From: Gymnothorax reevesii
Taxonomy: Eukaryota; Chordata; Actinopteri; Anguilliformes; Muraenidae
NCBI GenBank assembly: GCA_029721435.1
Contig: CM056586.1
Coordinates: 70,085,679 to 70,149,678, forward strand
DNA length: 64,000 nucleotides
Reading direction: 5' to 3'
Notes under the pieces: model-generated
Seen by the model: the letters and a program-made list of their open reading frames with translations, nothing else
Told to the model about the DNA's origin: nothing
Databases searched by the model: none
Shown here: in pieces, positions 45,525-57,000 of the stretch
Position numbering within the stretch: the stretch's first letter is position 1
How the letters are laid out: each line of letters starts with the position of its first letter
Position numbers and translations under genes: made by a program

Positions 45525-46854
45525 CAGGTTTTTGGAAATATATGATCAAACCTGTGCTGGATTCTAATTTTAAATATTGAATTAAATTGACCAAAACTGG
45601 TCCACTTTATTAGTGCAAACTGATCAACTTGACCAAAACTTGTTCTGCCAACATATATAACTGCTCAGCCAGTTTACAAATGCTGCTCAAATTTTGAATA
45701 ATGCAAATGACACTGCCTATGCTGAAGTGTACATTAGCCTTTTGAATCCATCTTGGGCCTTTAGAATGGAGTAAGCGTGCCCTCCTGTTTATAATTGTTT
45801 ATTCTGGGTACTGCTATTTCCTTATACTGTCCAATAAGCATGAGTATTTCATCAAGAAAGTTCTATGGTCTGAGTGTGTGAGTGAATGGTGGATAGGCCC
45901 TGCAGTGTTTTGGCAAACTGTCCAGGGTGCATACCTGCTTCTTGCCAATCAGATGCTTGGATAGGCTCTTTCTCCTCCACAACCTTGATGAGGAGTTGAG
46001 ATAAGATGACATTAGATGGAAGGATATTATTGTTTAGTAACCTGTTGTGGGCCACATTATAAGCAAAGTTTAATGGGCACATACGGTCTGTGGGCCCCTG
46101 GCTGGTCATTTCCACCCTAAAGTAAAAGTCTCTATAGACCAGTCTTGCCACTCAGCGGCCATCTTGGCAACCATTTCCCCCCGGAAGTTATCTCAGGCTA
46201 ACAAGACCAGACCTCTACCTAACTTAATGGGGAGGGAGATATAACCTCACTTTTAACGGTAACTGGGACATGGAAACTCCATGTATGGAATCATTTTGTG
46301 TCTTCCCAATATTTTTGAGGTCCCCTTGTTTGTGAATAATTGGGAGAGAGTGACAAAATCTTCAGAAGCCATCTTTATTCCCAGCCTTGGATCAAGCAAT
46401 AATCCAAACCCAGAGAGCAGTCCCTGGCCAAGAAGTGCTAACTCGGCGTTCTTTACAGAGCAATATTTATGGGAAAAACTCAACCAACTTTGCACCAATC
46501 AAAATATGTGGGTCGTACCCAACTTTATCTCTAAAGTGTTTTTGAACAAACTTTGCTCCAATCACAATTCTTGGGTTATCGCTCAAGTTTTTTCTTTCCC
46601 TTTGATTGTCTTTGAAATATTGATGGCGTACAGAAGCATTTGTTTCATAAAAAATGAAAGAATATATGTATTTCCACACTTAAAAGGTGTGGAAAATTAC
46701 AGTTTAAGAGTGGAAAAACACAGTCAGATGAATAGGATACAAGTGGATACATAAATGATTCAATTGATTATGTTTTCAATCACAACTTATGATTTTACTG
46801 AACAAATATCGATCAAAGCCTGAGAAATCAAATACATCGACCAATTCCTTGAAT
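45525..46854. other. intergenic, no recognised feature
   Basis: No repeat family or gene-like frame recognised. Confidence 0.55.
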
Positions 46855-47279
46855 TGCTTGAATTCCCTAAACCTTCTGATCTGTAGAATTTAAAACGTAC
46901 AGCAATTTTAGCAATTTTTGGCTTATCGGCCAAATTTGGAGCCCTATTGTGGAGCAACCAAGGTAGATACACCTAATCTGACCAAAAATTCTGATTCTAG
47001 GGGAAAAGTTGGTTTAAGAAACCGAAAATCTGATCTGTAGGTTAAATAATAGAGGAGCACTGGAAGCCCAAAGTTGGACGAAACACAATTTCGTCAAAAT
47101 AAAAAAAAATACTTAAAATTGTGACAGGCCATCACTTCAAAACTATCAGGGATATTGGTCTGATACTTGGTATTATTCCATTGGTCCACCAGAGGTACCC
47201 ATATGGATTTTTTGAGAAATTTCTGAGGGGGTCATCTGGGAGGGTCTGTATGCTTAGATATGGACTAACCCAACTGTGA
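46855..47279 (+). repeat. solitary copy of the foldback element arm (R1)
   Basis: Starts CTTGAATTCCCTAAACCTTC, contains GGAGCCCTATTGTGGAGCAA and CCCAAAGTTGGACGAAAC, and ends GGACTAACCCA. It is the same sequence as the arms at 48898-49551 (inverted) and 50561-51211 (direct), but has no partner of its own on its left side. Confidence 0.75.
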
Positions 47280-48362
47280 GAGGTGGGTCTGAAAGACGAC
47301 CATGTAGGCTTAATTCTAAGAATCTATATCCTACGACGCTGGACTCATTTTTACTTGCAAAGTTTGAGCAATACTCCTAATGATTTTAATTTCAGAGTGG
47401 GCTTAGTCCTTTACATGTAAGGAGTTTGGTATCAAAAGTGGGGGTGATCATAATTTGGCTCAAAGACACCAATGGTGATGTTCTCTTGTGCCAGAGATGT
47501 TAATTGGCTTTAACATTTTTGGTTTTGATAGGAGAGGAAGAGGCTTTTAAAATTTCAACATTTTCTTTGTTGTGTGGAATTACCCTTCTACTGACGCAGC
47601 AAGCAAGTTCCCATCACTACCAGCAGACTACTTGGCTGATAGCTCATTACAACATCAAATTCATGTCCCTTCACCATTATACATTCACTTTTGATGTGAC
47701 ATGATTGAGTAGCCAACATTTACTGCTTGTAAAATGGACAATAAATAGCCTCTGAGTTTTCACTGTGACTATTCATTTCCTTCATGGTGATAAGTGGGGC
47801 CAATTGGTCAATAAATCTTTTATCAAATAATTTAGCTACCACAGTTTTTATGAAATGCTTAAGCACTGCAAAAAGTGCGAGCAAGCTACTTGTGTTGCCA
47901 AATAAGTTAGGACTGTTTCAACATTCTAGGTTTTGTCATGGTTTGGTCCCGCCGGATACAACCTGCAATGGGGCGGGCATTGGGACCATGTACCCAAAAG
48001 AAGGGGAAGGGACCCACTTGCACAGGCTGGTATAAAAATAGCAAACGTTTCATAAATATCGTTTTAAAACCAAAAGCAGGGGAGCAGCAACACAGCAGAG
48101 ATAAAAACCAGAATGCAGCTGCAACCTCCTACTGGCAGTTGCAGTGCTAAATAGTCTGCCTTCACTTCCACCTCAACGAGCCACACCTGTTGCCCATTGA
48201 AATGGAGGCGAAGACAGCAGGAGGGGGAGGGACTGCAAGGCAAAACCATTTCAGGTTTATTCTGTATTGGCGGAATTCGTTCAAGTGCTCGGGTGAGATG
48301 AGCCCATTGAGAATATATCGTTCAGGTCAGCTGATGGTGTCACATCATAGCATGCCATAAAA
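47280..48362. other. intergenic, no recognised feature
   Basis: Nothing recognised on either strand. Confidence 0.55.
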
Positions 48363-48544
48363 CAGGGGTGTCCAATCTAATCCAATCTAATCTATCCAGC
48401 AGTGCTACTGCACCTGATTCCACTAATTAACTAATCAGGGGTTTCAATCAGGACCTTGGTGGGCAGAATCAGGTGTGTTGTTGTTGGGCTCTAACAAAAA
48501 CCACACCCACACCGGCCCTTTCTAGAAAAGAATAGACACCCCTG
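48363..48544. mobile_element. hAT-like MITE with perfect 8-bp target duplication
   Basis: 182 bases with ends CAGGGGTGTCCAATCT and AGAATAGACACCCCTG. It is flanked on both sides by the exact 8-base repeat CCATAAAA (48355-48362 and 48545-48552). Related to but distinct from the element at 43399. Confidence 0.92.
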
Positions 48545-48799
48545 CCATAAAAGAAGCTGGTGTCATGAAACCTTGCGCATGCATAGCAGAAGTATAACCT
48601 GTCGTGGAAAAATGCATTTTAAGTCTTATTTAGGACAAAGTCACCAAACTTTTTATGTGGTTATTATCCGTTTTGACTGGACATTCTGTTGAGGATTATA
48701 TTTCAATATTTCTCATCATATTCATCAGTAGATCAATTGCCATGTTGAATAACCATAATCAATACTCAGAATCAAAAACCATATTATGTAAGCAGCAGT

Positions 48800-48823
48800 A
48801 ACACACACACACACACACACACC
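48800..48823. repeat. (AC)n microsatellite
   Basis: About 12 AC units. Confidence 0.95.
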
Positions 48824-48897
48824 CATAACATAAAACGCCTATACAAGTTCAGATATGCATAAGGAGGGAATGAGCAGTTCTGACAGTTACACACATA

Positions 48898-51211
48898 TGG
48901 GTTAGTCCATATCTAAGCATCCGGACCCTCCCAGATGACCCCCTCAGAATTTTCTCAAAATATTCATTTGGGTACCTCTTGTGGACTTATGCAATAATAC
49001 CAAGTATTAGACCAATATCCTTAATAGTTTTGAAGTGATGACCTGTCACAATTTTTAGTTTTTTTTTTCTAATTTTGACGAAATTGTGTTTCGTCCAACT
49101 TTGGGCTTCTACTGCTCCTATATTATTTAACCTACATGTCAGATTTTTGGTTTCTCTGGCCAACTTTTCCCCTAGAATCAGAATTTCTGGTCAGATTAAA
49201 TGCATTGTGGTTGCTCCACAATAGGGCTCCAAATTTGGCCGAAAAGCCAAAAATTGCTGTACTTTTTAAATGCTACAGATCAGAAGGTTTAGGGAATTCA
49301 AGCTTGAAATTTTTTTGTGACCGGTCATGATACCTCTCATGGGTAATCCACTTTAATCATGTTTGTATCTTGGCAGGAATGAGAAGAATTTTTTTTTTTT
49401 GCTTGTTTTTCATTTTACGGAAAAAATAGCAGTTTTGAATCCCATGGTTCACCATGTGCGCAATTGACCACACTTTAAATCTTTACCATAGATTGCTATA
49501 CTTGTCCACTCCATCTGACAAAAAAATTGGGATGGTGTTCAGCCCAGTTTATTTTATGTGAATTTTTCAATAGACACACCATATTGGCCATTTAAACACA
49601 CCATTGTACATCATACAATGCTATAGTTTTGTTGAAAGTATGAATATTAAGGAATGTTCCGTTCATCATGATGAAACTTGAACAAATAATGAAATCTTGA
49701 GACGAGCACGAACTTGTTTCTGAGGTAAGTGAATTTTGATGACTTAATCCATAATTCGTCTGAAGTCGTTTTGGTATTGCGTAATGATGACCAGTATAAA
49801 AGAGCTCCAATGATGAGATTATCATAATCACTCAAACTACGGAGGGTAAGAAGGATTTACCACTGTGTGACTTTGGCACCAAGTTGGGTGATGAATGTCA
49901 CAATACCCGTATGGCAAGAAAAACTGGCTTCTTCAGAGTGGATCCCTTAAGCAATCAGGATCAAGAGTTGCTCACCTGGAGATCTGGGGTTATGCTTGAG
50001 GAAATTGAGCAAATTTGTTTTCATCATGAGAAGATGATTTTATCTCGGTTCATGAGTGAACAGCGTACATGTGCAGATCCAGGAAATATTCAAACCAAAC
50101 AGATTTCACTTAAGTGTAATTTCCATGTTTTGGTGTAGCAATTGTATAAGTTTATCCTGATTCCATTACAGATTTGCATAATGTGTGATTTTTAGTCCTC
50201 TAAGTTCCTGGCAGTGAATGTAAATTTGATGGTTAGCAATGTTAGCAAAAATTACATAATGAGATTAAAAGCAGCATTCTTATGGTCTCTAACAAAAACC
50301 ACGCAAACCATTCCAATGTTGTCATGAACCTTTCCGATGTAGTAGTCGTACTTGAAATCCATTGTTAAGCTTCAAATAAAACAATGATTTTGCTTTAAAA
50401 ATTGTATTGAAGTTATTTTTTTGCATGTATTTAGCTGTTTCAGATAGCCTAGATGTGGCAAATGTGCTGAATGTAGCAACTGATGCTTCATGATGCTGAA
50501 TTTTCATCAATATCTGCTCGAAATGGGTAACATCATTCAAAAAATTGCAGTAAAAAACTAGGTTGAACACCACCCCAATTTTTTGTCAGATGAAGTTGAC
50601 AACTGTAGCAATCTATGGTAAAGATTTGAAGGATGTGGTCAATTCCGCACATGTTGAACCTTGGACTTCAAAATTGCTATTTTTTCCATAAAATGAAAAA
50701 TGAAAAAAATAATTTAAAAAAAAAACATTCTTCTCATTCCTGTCAAGGTACGAGAGGTATCAGGACTGGTCACAAAAAAATTTCAAGCTTGAATTCCCTA
50801 AACTTCTGATCTGTAGCATTTAAAAAGTACGGCAATTTTTGTGATTTTTGGCTTTTCAGCCAAATTTGGAGCCCTATTGTGGAGCAACCAAGGTAGATCT
50901 GAGCAGAAATTCTGATTCTAGGGGAAAAGTTGGTGGGAAAAACCAAAAATCTGATCTGTATCATCTGTATCAATCATAGAGGAGCAGTGAAAGCCCAAAG
51001 TTGGACGAAAAACAATTTTGTCAAAAGAAAAAAAAAATACTTAAAATTTTGACAGGCCATCACTTCAAAACTATCAGGGATATTGTTCTAATACTTGGTA
51101 TTATTTCATAAGTCCACTAGAGGTACCCATATGAAATTTCTGAGAAATTTGTGAAGGGGTGACCCAGGAATTTTCTGATTTTCTGGATGCCTTCACTTGG
51201 ACTGACCCAGT
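48898..51211. mobile_element. 2.3-kb foldback element with ~650-bp inverted arms
   Basis: The left arm (48898-49551) and right arm (50561-51211) are inverted copies. They share in order TGGACTRACCCA ends, GACCCC/GGTACCCATAT, CATCACTTCAAAACTATCAG, CCCAAAGTTGGACGAAA, GGAGCCCTATTGTGGAGCAA, CTTGAATTCCCTAAAC, a T/A run and ATTCTTCTCATTCCTG. The inner ends face each other (GGTGTTCAGCC / GGTTGAACACC). The 1-kb centre carries a coding relic. Exact outer ends and target duplication are not certain. Confidence 0.65.
49836..50138 (+). pseudogene. Cys/His-rich coding relic inside the foldback element
   Basis: An open frame reads LCDFGTKLGDECHNTRMARK then TGFFRVDPLSNQDQELLTWR, EIEQICFHHEKMILSRFMSE and QRTCADP before a stop at 50136-50138. 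The pattern C-x8-C ... ICFHHE...L..F...QR.CADP resembles a conserved Cys/His module I remember from uncharacterised fish proteins, possibly metal-binding. The family is not named here. No intact start or full-length protein is present. Confidence 0.4.
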
Positions 51212-51989
51212 TCTTCTGCAATCATGGCCACTCCTGGTAGAGAACTGTAAGAAATTTTTTTTTTTTTTAATTATGAATTTTAATGTCACAAGAAAAGATA
51301 CCTTTTAAAAGAAGTACATTTGTTGTGAAAAAATCCCTCGTCAAGAAATAATTATTTACAAAACAACGAATGCCTTTATTTTTAACATCTCTTCCTTTAA
51401 CCCAATAAAACCTGTGGACCCATGTTGGCGTCGGTCAAATCTAGCTGCTGTATTCAAACCTCCGGAACTTCAGGGCTATTTTAAATTTGAGTGGAGATCC
51501 CACGGTCTCCAGCAATCCTCAATATGTCCTGCTGAATTTTTTTAAAAATCTGTATAAAATGATGCACAAGATCAGGATATTTTTTAATTGATGAAATGCT
51601 TTGGCTGTAAAAACATGGTGTCCTGGGTTTGAATATTTCTCTCAGTGTAAGTCTGATGTAGCTTGAGCGAAGCGTTGCCACCAGCAGATACAGAATATGT
51701 ATATGCCATTATCCCACTGTATGAAATAAGATTGTTTTTCTGACTTTGAACCTGTTTAAGGGATAACAAATGAGAAATTTGACTTTAAGGGGTTAATACT
51801 TTGTATATTATCTCTCTGTCACTAAAACGGCTCTGAGTCGTCTCCTATTGCAACTTATTTGGTTGGGGAAACAGGACATGGAATTTGAGTCCATTCCTCA
51901 TAACACAATCTCTTCAGGTCATCTAGGGCCCCGCATGGACTCATCGAGTACCTATTTTATGTTGCTCCAGACAGGTTTAGGCTCATTGT
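51212..51989. other. intergenic, AT-rich
   Basis: No firm feature. TTAACCC near 51397 and GGGGTTAA near 51796 could bound another TTAA element, but the inner match is poor. Confidence 0.4.
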
Positions 51990-52930
51990 TGTTGTGGCAG
52001 CTCTCATGTCAAAGAACTAACTAATAAGAGAGAGTGTCTTTCAAGGCTTTATTTCGGACAATTGCTCGTGGGCACACAGCATTCAACAATGTGTCCTGGG
52101 ATGCCCCCGCACTGCCCCGCCTCACCAGGCGGTATTTATACAGTTTAGTCAAATGCATCCTTATGCCTTCACATATGTGTAAGTTGCCCATGCCTTGGGC
52201 ACTAATACACCCCCATACCATCACAGATGCTGGCTTTTGAACTTTGCGCCATTAACTGTCCAGATGGTTCCGGACGTCCACAGTTTCCAAAAGCAAATTG
52301 AAATGTGGACTCGTCAGACCACAGAACACTTTTCCACTTTGCATCAGTCCATCTTAGATGAGCTTGGGCCCAGCGAAGCCAGCGGCGTTTCTGGGTGCTG
52401 TTGATAAATGGCTTTCGCTTTGCATTGTAGAGTTTTAACTTGCACTTGCAGATGTAGCGACGAACTGTAGTTACTGACAGTGGTTTTCTGAAGTGTTCCT
52501 GAGCCCATGTGGTGATGTCCTTTACACACTGCTGTCGGTTTTTGATGCAGTACTGCCTGAGGGATTGAAGGTCACGGGCATTCAATGTTGGTTTTCGGCC
52601 TTGTCGCTTACGTGCAGTGATTTCTCCATATTCTCTGAACCTTTTGACAATATTACGGACCGTAGATGATGAAATCCCTAAATTTCTTGCAATAGCTTGT
52701 TGAGGAATGTTGTTTTTAAACTGTTCGACAATCATCTCACGCATTTGTTCACTAAGTGGTGACCCTCGCCCCATCCTTGTTTGTGAATGACAGAGCATTT
52801 CAGGGAAGCTGCTTTTATACCCAATCATGGCACCCACCTGTTCCCAATTAGCCCGTTCACCTGTGGGATGTTCCAAATAAGTGTTTGATGAGCATTCCAT
52901 ATCTCTCTCAGTCTTTTTTGCCACTTGTTG
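51990..52930 (-). mobile_element. internally deleted Tc1 element
   Basis: On the minus strand a long frame (52924-52202) encodes the transposase N-terminus. It has the first helix-turn-helix (SEQMREMIVEQFKNNIPQQA), a second DNA-binding part (GRKPTLNARDLQSLRQYC) and the first catalytic aspartate in VLWSDESTFQF. A shifted frame continues VMVWGCISAQGMGNLHICEG. The region that should hold the second aspartate and the glutamate is missing. The DNA-binding half is clearly related to the element at 38242. Outer ends not defined. Confidence 0.8.
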
Positions 52931-54054
52931 GACTATATGAAATGTGCTTCAGATTTAAGGTCTTCGCACTTGCCATGGGGCGGTAGAGGGGGTGCAGTCG
53001 CCAGAGAGACTGAAGTTTGAGTTCACAATCAGGGGGCGGTTCTAGAGATTTTCTTACGCGATCTTTGTTACTCTCAGGAAAGGTCGCTGGGGGTTCTTCA
53101 GGTTAAAGTACCTGTTTACATCCAGTCACCCACGGTAAACTATAGTTATTCAATACAAGGTGGACTAGGTTTGCAGTTAACATATGAGCAACATATTAAT
53201 TTGGATGCTAACTTTCCTTTTTTTAAAAAATGCAGCGCGCTCTCCCAACAAATTAAAACTGTCCATAAAACTGATGTCGCAAGAAATATCAGCATTGTGA
53301 CTGAAGCCGCGAATCTCTCTTCCTGACTCCTGTCTTCGTATCAAAATAGGTCCAGAGATAAAATATTCTGGCTGCTCCCACCGAGATCATCAATAAAATT
53401 GGCGCATTTACGTTTCAGGACGTCGGACTGGGGGTGAGGAATATCATTTTGGCAAACATACATGACCTCTTTTTGCAGTTAACAATGCTGAGTCAGGTTA
53501 TCGGGAGATTTTGCGGTTAAATCTGTAAACGGTGGGACCTAGGAGACGATAAGTCTCCGCTGACTCACTCCTGTAATGCAGGATTTCAGCAGGGATGTTC
53601 AGCAGATCAGAGGCACCGTTCAGCTGAGAGGCCTGGATGGATGTAAATATGTACTGAACAGTGTTTCTGGTCTGTAGGACAGGTGATTTAGTGTTTTCTT
53701 CACAATGAAGAATTCTTGGCTGTCCTTTACGATATTAAAGGCCAAACAGGTCCTTTTCAATACTGAGCTCATCAGTAGCTGTCTACAAGTCAGTTTCTGA
53801 GCAGTTGATTTCAGAAAGTTTGGGCCTTCATTTTTCTCCACCTTATAATATGAGTCTTAACTTTTATTTTCACAGCTGTGGTTCAGCACAAAAGAATATA
53901 GCAAAATAATTAAACCGAAAAATGTATGAATGAATTTTCTTGGATAGTCGAGGTCTCTTAATCTTTGAATTGCAAAGAAAAAAATCATTTTTCAGTTGGA
54001 GGAAATAAAAAAAAAAAAGATTTTGAGATTAGTTCACTTAATATATTGACTGTG
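52931..54054. other. intergenic, no recognised feature
   Basis: Nothing recognised on either strand. Confidence 0.55.
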
Positions 54055-55163
54055 TGTTACGATCCTGTCCTGCCTGACCATGTTTTGTTATGATTCTGCC
54101 TTGTCTGTCTTGCCTGACTATGATTTGTATTGTGATTCGGATTCCATGCCACGTTTTGTTTTTGCCTTGTCTTTGTCTGTTTGCCATTTTCCGCCATTGC
54201 AGTTATATTCCGGTCCATGTTTTGCCTCATACCATGCATTGCACTTTGTCTCCCCCTGTCTGGTCTTTTGTCACATGATCGCTCACTGCCCTAGTATTGT
54301 GTGCCGCACTTTCGGGTGATTTCATGGTTTCTGGGATTTCAACCATTCTCTCCAATCTCATTTACTTCCTTCACCTGGCTTTTCTATTTTACCAACAGTT
54401 TGTTGTTTTAGTCTTGGTTAGTTAGTTTAACTAACATTGTTTATTGTACTAACTTACTAACAAGCACTAGGGATTGTATAGCGGCACATTACTAATTGAC
54501 TAACGATCTCTCAGCACTCGCTCTGCTCTAGTCTCCGCCCCCTTGCCTTCACTCAATTTACTTTGCTGTGTTTCAGCAGATTCTCTGCATCTGGCTAAAC
54601 ACTGTTCTGCCTCTCACTCTGTGCACGGTAGAACTCCCTAACCGGAGCCGCATGTTTGTCAGTAGGCTGTCTTCGCGATCCCTGTCCGCGTTTTGGCTTT
54701 TGCCAATTTCTTGTAATTAGGAACTTCCTCATGTTCATTCCTTTGTAATTAGTCTGATCCAGTTCACCTGTTTCCTTTGTAGCATGTGACTTCCCATTTG
54801 TCTATTTAAGCTGTCATTTCACAGCCAGCTCTTTGTCAGAACGTTTCTCATAGTTTACCTGTGCTGCAACTGTTTATGCCTTGTACTCTCTGTGATTCAT
54901 TTCTGACTGGACCGTCCCCCGTTATGATTTTGGCTTTGTCTTGGATTTGTTTGCATCTGTGTATCAAACCTTTTTTGCCCGAACACGAGTTTTGTGTTTG
55001 CTGCCTTGATTACGATTCGGATTACGTCCCTGGAATTGATTTTTGGATTGTGGACTCTGTACTGTTGTCTCCTGCTCTGCAGGGGTTCGCCCCCTTTCCA
55101 AATAAAACACAAGCTTTTTGGATTTCTTGGTTCTCACGTCTGGTTCCTGACCGTAAACTCACA
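54055..55163 (+). mobile_element. candidate solo LTR (Ty3/Gypsy-like)
   Basis: Starts TGTTACGATCCTG and ends GTAAACTCACA (TG...CA), with flanking CTGTG / TTGTG as a possible 5-base target duplication. It contains a TATA-like TCTATTTAAG (54801-54810) and an AATAAA (55101-55106) about 295 bases later, in LTR order, in T- and C-rich sequence typical of fish Gypsy LTRs. No internal retroelement genes adjoin it. Confidence 0.5.
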
Positions 55164-55849
55164 TTGTGCAAAATAAGCCTCTGTTTTTGATGAACAAATA
55201 CTATGTCGTAATAGTCTAGCCTTGCTATTAGATTTCTGAGAAAGACTGTACTCCACAATCTTACACAATACCCTACCAACAGTAAGAAATGTCATCAAAA
55301 CAATAACACTAACAATAGCCAACTGTAGCATTAGTTATCTAGCTGGGTCAGAATCTTTGCTAATGTAGGTTTAGTATCCGTGTTAATGTGACAAATTATA
55401 GCCTGTGTGTTTGCACATTTTATTGATTTGAAGATATTTAAAATCCAGTTATTTGCATAATTTTGGTGTTCACTCTTGCTTGATTTTTTTTTCATGTAAG
55501 AGAATTTTCATGTCTGTAATTTTAAATATCAATGATGATAAAGCTTATTTTTCTCAAACAAATCTCTCCAATCATTTGTCTGATATACCCTTCAATTTGA
55601 AATGAATTGGCAATCATCAAACAGTTCCAATAAGAATAAATGTTTATACATATTTTGCAACATTGATTTTACAGTTAAAGTAAAAGCAATTAAAAAAATA
55701 ATCTCATGCTTGAAATGAATGCAGAGTTTGCAGTGACCGAAATGACTCGTGAGGCAAGATGCTGCCTGATGCCTTCTTCCCGCGGGAGGGGAGGCATCTT
55801 TCCCAGGTCACGGGGGGGAATGTGAAAAAATTTCACAAATTTTTTTGAT

Positions 55850-57000
55850 CAATTTTTTAACTACAGTAAGGATTAGGGCTGACTTTAGTCCGGTATCTCT
55901 TGAGAGGTGTCCAATATGTCCTGTGACACATTAAAATGGACTGACTGATGATTGGGGTTTTTTGACGACGTATAAATGTTATGCCAAACTGTATTCCAGG
56001 CAACTGTGTCTTCCCCTGCAGCCGAATCCTTTTCCCACAATTTGACAAGGGGTCGTTCTATTGTGGCTGCTTGAAGTAGCTTTGAATATATGAAGGTCAC
56101 AAGGCCACCAGAAGGGGTGCTTGTCATCAGACTAATAACCTGGTGACTAACAAGCAGTTTCCCCCATATAACCCCATAAGCCTTGAGAGCAGAACGTAAA
56201 CTTAAGTAAAAGAAGAATGATGATTGTTTTACACCGTAACAGGAGCACAAATCATCAAAGCATCGCAGTCCCCCTGGACCGAAAATGTGTTCAAATGTCT
56301 GTACTCCCTTATGTGCCCATTGCTCAGAGACAAATGGTTTATTTCCAGATAATATATGCTTGTTATGCCTCATAGGGGTTTGTAAATACCACCTGCTCGT
56401 GCAATGCAAATGTTTTTCCACACAATTAAAATTGCTGATAGTATTTGTGATAATTGGACCAAAGTCAAACATGCATTTTTTTAAGATTTAGACCGAAGAA
56501 TAACACATCCTGTAATCTAAATACACCGATTAAACCTTGTTCCAATTCTAACCATGGAGTGGATGACTGAGGATCCATCCACACTCTAATGCGCCTTCAC
56601 TGGAAGACTTTATGGTACAGCTCTAAATCAGGAAGCGCAAGGCCTCCATTGCTTCTCAAGCGCTGTAAAGTGTTATATTTTAGTTTCGGTTTTTTATTGT
56701 TCCAGACATAAGAGCAAATAAGAGAATCCAGTCTAGACCAGAAATGAAATGGCGGGGGTAAAGGAATCATTGTGCTTAGGAAATTAATTCAGGGCAATAC
56801 GTTCATCTTAATGGTTGCAATTCTAGCCTGTAATGATGTTGGTAGTGTAGTCCATCTGTTCAGATTTTTAATTCCTAAAAAGGTTCTCTCATAATTATTT
56901 TTTAACAATGTTATGCAAAGATGTTTCAATATCAATACCTAGGTATGTGAATTTAGAACGCACCGGGATAGCAAAGGGAAGAAGCCCTTTAAAAGATTTA
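55850..57000 (-). mobile_element. 5'-truncated L1-like LINE, reverse transcriptase C-terminal part
   Basis: Minus-strand frames carry the usual ORF2 C-terminus of L1-type fish LINEs. First comes RIATIKMNVLP with an LPPPFHFWSRLDSLICSYVW segment (broken). Next is LQRLRSNGGLALPDLELYHK. Then a 195-codon frame (56472-55885) contains FEHIFGPGGLRCFDDL, SSFFFYLSLRSALKAYGV and WHNIYTSSKNPNHQSVHF. Several frameshifts and stops; inactive. Confidence 0.8.

Noticed and set aside
51397..51796. Possible further TTAA element (TTAACCC ... GGGGTTAA)
   Set aside because: Only the first few bases of the ends match; this is expected by chance in AT-rich DNA.
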